Below, in pieces: positions 58,995-64,000 of a stretch of DNA of 64,000 bases. Position numbers and translations under genes: made by a program. Numbering within the stretch: position 1 is the stretch's first letter; every line of letters starts with the position of its first letter. The stretch spans positions 129,100-193,099 of the forward strand of contig NZ_PQVG01000008.1 in assembly GCF_002920895.1 (NCBI RefSeq). The letters are read 5' to 3'. This stretch comes from Flavobacterium alvei. GTDB lineage: Bacteria > Bacteroidota > Bacteroidia > Flavobacteriales > Flavobacteriaceae. The notes beneath the pieces were generated by a model. That model searched no databases. It was not told where the DNA came from and was given only the letters and a program-made list of their open reading frames with translations.

Positions 58995-60917
58995 ATGGCA
59001 TTTTCAAATTTATTTAGAAAAAAAACAGTTCACGATATTTTAAAGCAAGTAGATAAAAACGAGTCTGATGGACATCATGTTTTAGGAAAACACTTAAACG
59101 CTCGTGATTTGACTGCGTTTGGAATTGCAGCAATTGTTGGAGCAGGAATTTTTAGTACCATCGGAAAAGCTAGTGCCGATGGTGGTCCAGCCGTTATTTT
59201 CCTGTTTTTATTTACTGCAATTGCTTGTAGTTTTGCGGCTTTTGCTTATGCCGAATTTGCGTCAATGGTTCCGGTTTCTGGGAGTGCTTATACTTATTCT
59301 TATGTGGCTTTTGGAGAAATCATTGCTTGGATTATTGGTTGGGCTTTGATTATGGAGTATGCTATTGGCAATATAACGGTTGCCATTTCGTGGAGTGATT
59401 ATTTTACAGGCTTGCTCGAAAGTGGTGGAATTAAACTTCCGCAATGGATTCAGATGGATTATTTAACAGCTTCGAATGGCTTTAAAGATGCAACAGCATT
59501 GATGCACGGAGGGAAATCTTTCGAAAATTTAAGTGCTGGTTTACAAGCTTCCTATACGGCTTGGACGACTTCGCCAGTAATTGGTTCTTTTCATTTTGTT
59601 GCTGATTTACCTGCATTATTAATTATAGTTTTAATTACGGCTTTGGTTTATCGTGGAATGAAAGAGTCCAGAAATGCTAGTAATTTGATGGTAGTAATTA
59701 AATTATGCATTGTACTTTTAGTGATTGCTGTTGGTGTTTTTTATGTAAATACTGATAATTGGCATCCGTTTGCACCCAATGGAGTTTCAGGAGTTTTAAA
59801 AGGAGTTTCGGCTGTTTTCTTTGCTTATATTGGTTTTGATGCTATTTCAACTACTGCCGAAGAGTGCAAAAATCCACAGCGTGATTTGCCTCGAGGAATG
59901 ATGTGGGCAATAATTATTTGTACCCTTTTATATATTGCCATAGCCTTAGTGTTGACAGGAATGGTCAGTTATAATGAATTGAGTGTGGGCGATCCGTTAG
60001 CTTTTGTTTTTGATAAATTACACATCGGATGGATGTCAGGAATTATTGGTGTAAGCGCCGTAATAGCAATGGCGAGCGTTCTTTTAGTTTTTCAGATGGG
60101 GCAACCTCGAATTTGGATGAGTATGAGCCGTGACGGATTGTTGCCTAAACGTTTTTCTACAGTGCATCCAAAGTTCAAAACACCTTCGTTTGCCACCATT
60201 GTTACTGGATTTGTTGTAGCAGTTCCAGCTTTGTTTTTGAATTTGACAATGGTAACCGATTTGTGTAGTATTGGAACCTTGTTTGCCTTTGTTTTGGTTT
60301 GTGCTGGGGTTTTGGTTTTGCAAAATAAAAAGGATATTCCTCGAGGAAAATTCAAAACACCTTATGTTAATTCAAAATATGTCATTCCTTTTTTGCTAAT
60401 TATCGCTTTGGTTTTTGCCTTTAAATACAACAATAAAGCAACAATGGCTTTTTTGACCAATGAAAAACAAATTAGTTCGCCATCAGTTATTGTGACTTCC
60501 TTAAATAAGGATAAATCTAAAGAAGTTTATGAATTTATTGCTCAAAATTATGGAGATAAAAAAATTGCTTCCGAAGATTTAGAGCAAGTTTTGAGTAGTT
60601 TTAGTCAGGATGATGCGCTTTATAAAACGGTTGTAGATTCATTGCCAATAGACATTTCTCTGAAATATGAAAGTGGTTTTAGCCTTTTTAAACATAAAAT
60701 TCCAATGTGGATTTTCCTGATTGTTATGATAGGTCTCACAGTTTGGTCTAATAGATCTAATTTGTCTTTAATTCCATTATTGGGATTGATTTGTTGTTTG
60801 TATATGATGGCAGAATTGAGCGTTTGGAACTGGATTTACTTCACTATTTGGTTGCTAATAGGTCTTTTAATTTACTTCAGTTTTAGTCGAAAAAACAGTA
60901 AACTAAACATTCAATAA
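58995..60917 (+). CDS. APC-family amino-acid permease (CAT type)
   Basis: This is a 640-residue membrane protein with about 14 helices. The first helix region reads LTAFGIAAIVGAGIFSTIG, the APC substrate-site motif, and SAVFFAYIGFDAISTTAEEC and VFQMGQPRIWMSMSRDGLLP are typical of cationic amino-acid transporters. Near residues 490-555 a hydrophilic stretch (SPSVIVTSLNKDKSKEVYEF and onwards) interrupts the last helices, probably a small loop domain. The substrate cannot be decided. It stands apart from the amino-sugar genes behind a terminator. Confidence 0.88.
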   Translation: MAFSNLFRKKTVHDILKQVDKNESDGHHVLGKHLNARDLTAFGIAAIVGAGIFSTIGKASADGGPAVIFLFLFTAIACSFAAFAYAEFASMVPVSGSAYTYSYVAFGEIIAWIIGWALIMEYAIGNITVAISWSDYFTGLLESGGIKLPQWIQMDYLTASNGFKDATALMHGGKSFENLSAGLQASYTAWTTSPVIGSFHFVADLPALLIIVLITALVYRGMKESRNASNLMVVIKLCIVLLVIAVGVFYVNTDNWHPFAPNGVSGVLKGVSAVFFAYIGFDAISTTAEECKNPQRDLPRGMMWAIIICTLLYIAIALVLTGMVSYNELSVGDPLAFVFDKLHIGWMSGIIGVSAVIAMASVLLVFQMGQPRIWMSMSRDGLLPKRFSTVHPKFKTPSFATIVTGFVVAVPALFLNLTMVTDLCSIGTLFAFVLVCAGVLVLQNKKDIPRGKFKTPYVNSKYVIPFLLIIALVFAFKYNNKATMAFLTNEKQISSPSVIVTSLNKDKSKEVYEFIAQNYGDKKIASEDLEQVLSSFSQDDALYKTVVDSLPIDISLKYESGFSLFKHKIPMWIFLIVMIGLTVWSNRSNLSLIPLLGLICCLYMMAELSVWNWIYFTIWLLIGLLIYFSFSRKNSKLNIQ

Positions 60918-60950
60918 ATATAAATTTTATCAAGTTTTAAAATATCATAA

Positions 60951-62258
60951 ATGGAAAATTTACCAAAAGGAAGTCCTAAATTGATCAATGCTTGGGCATT
61001 TTATGATTGGGCAAATTCAGTTTATTCGTTAGTAATTGCAACAGCAGTTTTTCCTATTTATTATGAATCTGTAACGAGTAGCAATGGCGGGATGGTAGAT
61101 TTTTTGGGAATTACTTTGCCCAACAGTTCACTTTTGTCTTATTCCTTATCATTTTCTTTTTTGATTGTAGCTTTTTTATCTCCAATATTATCAGGAATTG
61201 CTGATTATTCAGGAAACAAAAAGAGTTTTATGAAGTTCTTCTGCTACTTGGGCTCTTTGTCAGTGATTAGTTTGTTCTTTTTTAGAGACACCAATACGCT
61301 TTGGATAGGTATTTTAGCCACCATTTTGGCTAGTGTTGGTTTTTGGGGAAGCATCGTTTTTTATAATTCCTATTTGCCAGAAATTGCTTTTCCAGAGCAG
61401 CACGATAGAGTGAGTGCCAAAGGATTTATGTTTGGTTATACCGGTTCTGTATTATTATTGGCGTTCAATTTGACAATGATTATGAAACCAGAATGGTATG
61501 GTATAATGGATGAAACTTTGCCTGCAAGAATCTCCTTTTTAATGGTTGGTATTTGGTGGATGGGTTTTGCACAATACACTTTCCATTATTTGCCATCCAA
61601 TGTTTACAATAGAAAACCGAGAAAAGATTTTATCTTCAAAGGGGTTAAAGAGTTGAAAGAAGTATTAATAGGTTTAAAAAAGCTAACCACTTTAAAACAG
61701 TTTTTAATTGCATTTTTTCTATACAGCATTGGTGTTCAGACCATTATTTTATTGGCTGGTATTTACGGAAAAGTAGAATTAGGAATTGAAACCAGCCAAT
61801 TGATTATTACCATTTTATTGATTCAAATTGTGGCCATCTTTGGCGCTTTTCTTTTTTCAAGAATTTCCGAAAGAATAGGAAACATAAAAACCCTAAAATT
61901 AACCATCGCCATTTGGGGATTTATCTGTTTTGCCGCTTATTTATTAGACAAGGATAACAAGTATATTGATATACAATTTTATGCTCTTGGAGGTGTAATC
62001 GGAATGGTTTTGGGAGCCATTCAGTCTTTATCGCGTTCTACTTATTCTAAATTATTGCCCGAAACAGAAGATCATACCACTTATTTCAGCTTTTTTGATG
62101 TGACCGAGAAAATTGCCATCGTTTTAGGAACTTTTATCTTTGGTTTTGTGGGTTCGATAACCAATTCGATGCGAAATTCTATTTTTATTTTAGCCATTTT
62201 CTTTTTGCTAGGTTATATTGTACTTAGTTTTATGAAGAAAATTGAACCAGTTAAATAA
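60951..62258 (+). CDS. UMF1-type MFS transporter
   Basis: This is a 435-residue 12-helix transporter. The N-terminus PKLINAWAFYDWANSVYSLV is the signature of the UMF1/Atg22-like family, followed by SPILSGIADYSGNKKSFMKF and LPEIAFPEQHDRVSAKGFMF. The substrate is unknown; eukaryotic Atg22 relatives export amino acids from vacuoles. It lies 33 bp after the permease gene, so the two are probably co-transcribed. Confidence 0.88.
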   Translation: MENLPKGSPKLINAWAFYDWANSVYSLVIATAVFPIYYESVTSSNGGMVDFLGITLPNSSLLSYSLSFSFLIVAFLSPILSGIADYSGNKKSFMKFFCYLGSLSVISLFFFRDTNTLWIGILATILASVGFWGSIVFYNSYLPEIAFPEQHDRVSAKGFMFGYTGSVLLLAFNLTMIMKPEWYGIMDETLPARISFLMVGIWWMGFAQYTFHYLPSNVYNRKPRKDFIFKGVKELKEVLIGLKKLTTLKQFLIAFFLYSIGVQTIILLAGIYGKVELGIETSQLIITILLIQIVAIFGAFLFSRISERIGNIKTLKLTIAIWGFICFAAYLLDKDNKYIDIQFYALGGVIGMVLGAIQSLSRSTYSKLLPETEDHTTYFSFFDVTEKIAIVLGTFIFGFVGSITNSMRNSIFILAIFFLLGYIVLSFMKKIEPVK

Positions 62259-62419
62259 AATTTATAATCAATTAGCGATAAAGTCATTAATAGTATAAGA
62301 TTTGTTATTGTGATTTTAGTCGTAGTTTTTTTAGGATTAAATTTTATTTAAATTCCTGCAGCAAAGGTTTCGTATATTTAAAAGAAAATACTACATTTGA
62401 TGTGTTTAAAAATAAAAAA

Positions 62420-63154
62420 ATGAAATTCATAAAATGTATTACCGTATTTTTCTTTGCGTCATTATTAATTACTTCTTGTGAAATAGAACCCGTAGATGTT
62501 TCATCAACAACTCCAACAGTACCAACGACTCCAGGTGGAGGAACTTCTTCGGGAGATTATTGGCCAACCGCAGTAAATAATCAATGGGTTTTCAAGATGG
62601 ATGGCGTATTGCAAAGCCCAATGAAAATGATTTCCACAAATACAATAAACGCAAATCCATATTATACCTTTAATGAACAAGTAGGAACAGAAATAGGTAC
62701 CACTATTTCTGGAGTGCAGCGATTAAGAAAATTGAACGGGAATTATTATTTAAAGATGGAGAATTTAAGTTCACCTGCACAAGGATCAATACCAGGTTTT
62801 ACAATGACTGGATATGAGACTATTATATTAAAAGATTATTTATCTGTGGGAGGAACTTGGACTGATAAATATTCTCAAACAACTAGTTATACAGATCCAA
62901 ATTTCCCAGTTATCTCTTTAGATTTTGATATTTTAGCAACTGTTATGGAGAAGAATAGTTCCATTACTATTGCGGGTCATAAATATACTGATGTAATCAA
63001 AATTAAATATATTCAGAAGGTAACTATGGTTGGTCAAACTACGACCGTTACTAGCTATTATTGGTATTCCAAAAATGTTGGCCCAATTAAAATGACTACA
63101 GAAACCGGAGGTCAAACAGTTGTTCAAGAGTTAGATTCATACATCGTTAAGTAA
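62420..63154 (+). CDS. Lipoprotein of unknown function (paralogous signal peptide, copy 1)
   Basis: This is a 244-residue lipoprotein from the ATG at 62420; a GTG at 62402 is less likely. The signal peptide ends with LLITSC (Cys20). A Thr/Pro/Gly-rich linker follows (SSTTPTVPTTPGGGTSSG), then a beta-rich domain beginning YWPTAVNNQWVFKMDG. I recognise no family. The signal peptide is almost identical to that of the next gene, while the mature domains differ. A TAnnTTTG box (tacatttg, 62392-62399) lies 20 bp upstream. Confidence 0.7.
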   Translation: MKFIKCITVFFFASLLITSCEIEPVDVSSTTPTVPTTPGGGTSSGDYWPTAVNNQWVFKMDGVLQSPMKMISTNTINANPYYTFNEQVGTEIGTTISGVQRLRKLNGNYYLKMENLSSPAQGSIPGFTMTGYETIILKDYLSVGGTWTDKYSQTTSYTDPNFPVISLDFDILATVMEKNSSITIAGHKYTDVIKIKYIQKVTMVGQTTTVTSYYWYSKNVGPIKMTTETGGQTVVQELDSYIVK

Positions 63155-63163
63155 ATTAACCAA

Positions 63164-63894
63164 TGACTAGTCCTAAAAAATGGCTACAATAAATATAGCC
63201 TACAAATAGGAAAGAATTTAGATTCTCACTATTTTTATTATTGCCATATTTTTTGAAAAAAAAGCTAATTCAATAGTTATTAAATATTAAATAAAACACT
63301 ACATTTTTTTAAAAGTATAAACATGAATTTCATAAAATATATTACCGTATTTTTCTTTGCATCAGTATTATTTACTTCCTGTGAAAACGAACCTCTTGAC
63401 GGTAGCATAATTCCAGATAATGGAACAGGAGGAGGAACGAGCACGGGTTATTACCTTAAAGTGACTAAAGATGGCGTAGCAAAACAATGGTCAACAGTTC
63501 AAGCATTAAATTCAACACCTCTTAATTCTATTATAATTACTGGCGCAGATAACTCAAGTTCTATGACTTTGGTTGTACATGATGTTTACAAAATAGGCAC
63601 AGGTGTTTACAATCTCAGTTGGGCTGAAAAATCTTGTGTTTATACCGAAGGAACCAATATTTTTAGTTCTGATTATTCTGACTTTAATACAAGTGCTGGT
63701 AATATTACGATAACTGAGTTAAATCAAACGAATAAAACAATTAAAGGAACATTCAATTTTATTGGAAAAAACCAAGCCATGACAGCAACAAAAGTGTTTA
63801 CAAAAGGAGAGTTTTATTTAAAATATACCTTACAGTAATTTCTACTTAATAAATTATTTGAAATCTTAGAATCATCTGTATGACTAGTCCTAAA
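63164..63894. repeat. 15-bp repeat after each of the two lipoprotein genes
   Basis: The sequence atgactagtcctaaa occurs at 63164-63178 and again at 63880-63894, about 10 and 42 bp past the stop codons of the two paralogous genes. The feature spans both copies. It could mark a duplicated block or the end of a lost mobile element. Confidence 0.7.
63323..63838 (+). CDS. Lipoprotein of unknown function (paralogous signal peptide, copy 2)
   Basis: This is a 171-residue lipoprotein with the signal MNFIKYITVFFFASVLFTSC (Cys20), nearly the same as the neighbour's. A Gly/Thr linker (NGTGGGTSTG) follows, then a beta-rich domain with WSTVQALNSTPLNSIIITGA and GTFNFIGKNQAMTATKVFTK. I recognise no family, although the domain resembles small immunoglobulin-like or DUF-type surface proteins. 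It was probably made by duplication of the leader with a different mature part. Confidence 0.7.
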   Translation: MNFIKYITVFFFASVLFTSCENEPLDGSIIPDNGTGGGTSTGYYLKVTKDGVAKQWSTVQALNSTPLNSIIITGADNSSSMTLVVHDVYKIGTGVYNLSWAEKSCVYTEGTNIFSSDYSDFNTSAGNITITELNQTNKTIKGTFNFIGKNQAMTATKVFTKGEFYLKYTLQ

Positions 63895-63934
63895 TAATCG
63901 ATACAGATTATTAGACAAATTTAAATAAATTAAA

Positions 63935-63965
63935 CAGCATCAAAAACGTTTTTGGTGCTGTTTTT
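63935..63965 (+). terminator. Terminator near the right window edge
   Basis: A 13-bp stem (cagcatcaaaaac with gtttttggtgctg, one wobble) followed by ttttt. It closes the lipoprotein pair. No gene is seen in the last 35 bp. Confidence 0.85.
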
Positions 63966-64000
63966 AGTTTTATAGGTTTTCATTAATATTTTATTTTGTT

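Noticed and set aside
63164..63230. Insertion sequence end
   Set aside because: The repeated 15-mer and a short inverted ggcta/tagcc pair look suggestive, but no transposase or matching terminal repeat is present.
1..64000. CRISPR array or phage structural genes
   Set aside because: No regularly spaced repeat array, cas gene, capsid or tail gene was seen.

Overview
The window reads as Bacteroidota, most probably Flavobacterium or a close relative. It is AT-rich and carries a SusC/SusD pair, a type IX secretion (T9SS) C-terminal sorting domain, an RteC-type regulator of Bacteroides-type conjugative elements, few Shine-Dalgarno sites, and several TAnnTTTG boxes typical of Bacteroidota promoters. 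No species can be named from sequence inspection alone.

Region 1 (1 to about 26,670) is the right-hand part of an integrated mobile element, with nearly everything on the minus strand. Its integrase (25155-26399) lies about 270 bp from the 3' end of a tRNA-Ser. At the other side are element-maintenance genes: RteC, a helix-turn-helix protein, a winged-helix protein and a P-loop ATPase that runs off the window edge. The cargo between them is a dense metal-resistance block. It holds a DUF6660 protein, a CzcA pump fused to its own outer-membrane factor, a CzcB-like adaptor, a P1B ATPase, Cys/His-rich and heavy-metal-binding-domain (HMBD) proteins, a multicopper oxidase, two DUF3347 proteins around a haem-binding-domain protein, and a Cus-type efflux operon with a split CusA, one TolC-like protein and two tandem CusB-like adaptors. 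After these come a secreted beta-flower protein, a nuclease-like gene, and a MerC-GDCCVxC fusion gene lying between two copies of the nuclease gene's 3' tail. The likely substrates are Cu/Ag (Cus block), Zn/Cd/Co (Czc and P-ATPase) and possibly Hg (MerC). No dedicated metal-responsive regulator is visible in this stretch.

Region 2 (26,669 to 35,100) is ordinary chromosomal housekeeping: tRNA-Ser(TGA), RibB with a degenerate RibA-like domain, an LptF/G permease, LolA, FtsK, DgkA, thiol peroxidase, a small DUF6952-like protein, thioredoxin and a 2-Cys peroxiredoxin. A 29-bp inverted repeat separates the last two.

Region 3 (35,200 to 58,750) looks like a locus for capture and salvage of peptidoglycan amino sugars. 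It encodes a SusC/SusD/DUF4397 outer-membrane uptake set, two DigH/GHL10-type glycosidases (one with a T9SS tail), a NamZ-type exo-muramidase, the MurNAc-6-phosphate etherase MurQ, a sodium:solute symporter, a GH3-serine hydrolase fusion, a second GH3 enzyme, an AmpG-like transporter and a HGSNAT/NagX-like acyltransferase. Divergent from these are a DeoR/GlpR-type regulator and a NagB-PIG-L fusion. Related 10-bp-period repeats (AATAAYGCA) lie upstream of both susC and nagB and are good operator candidates. No amino-sugar kinase and no NagA are present in the window.

Region 4 (58,995 to 64,000) holds an APC-family amino-acid permease, a UMF1-type MFS transporter and two paralogous lipoproteins that share a signal peptide but have unrelated mature parts.
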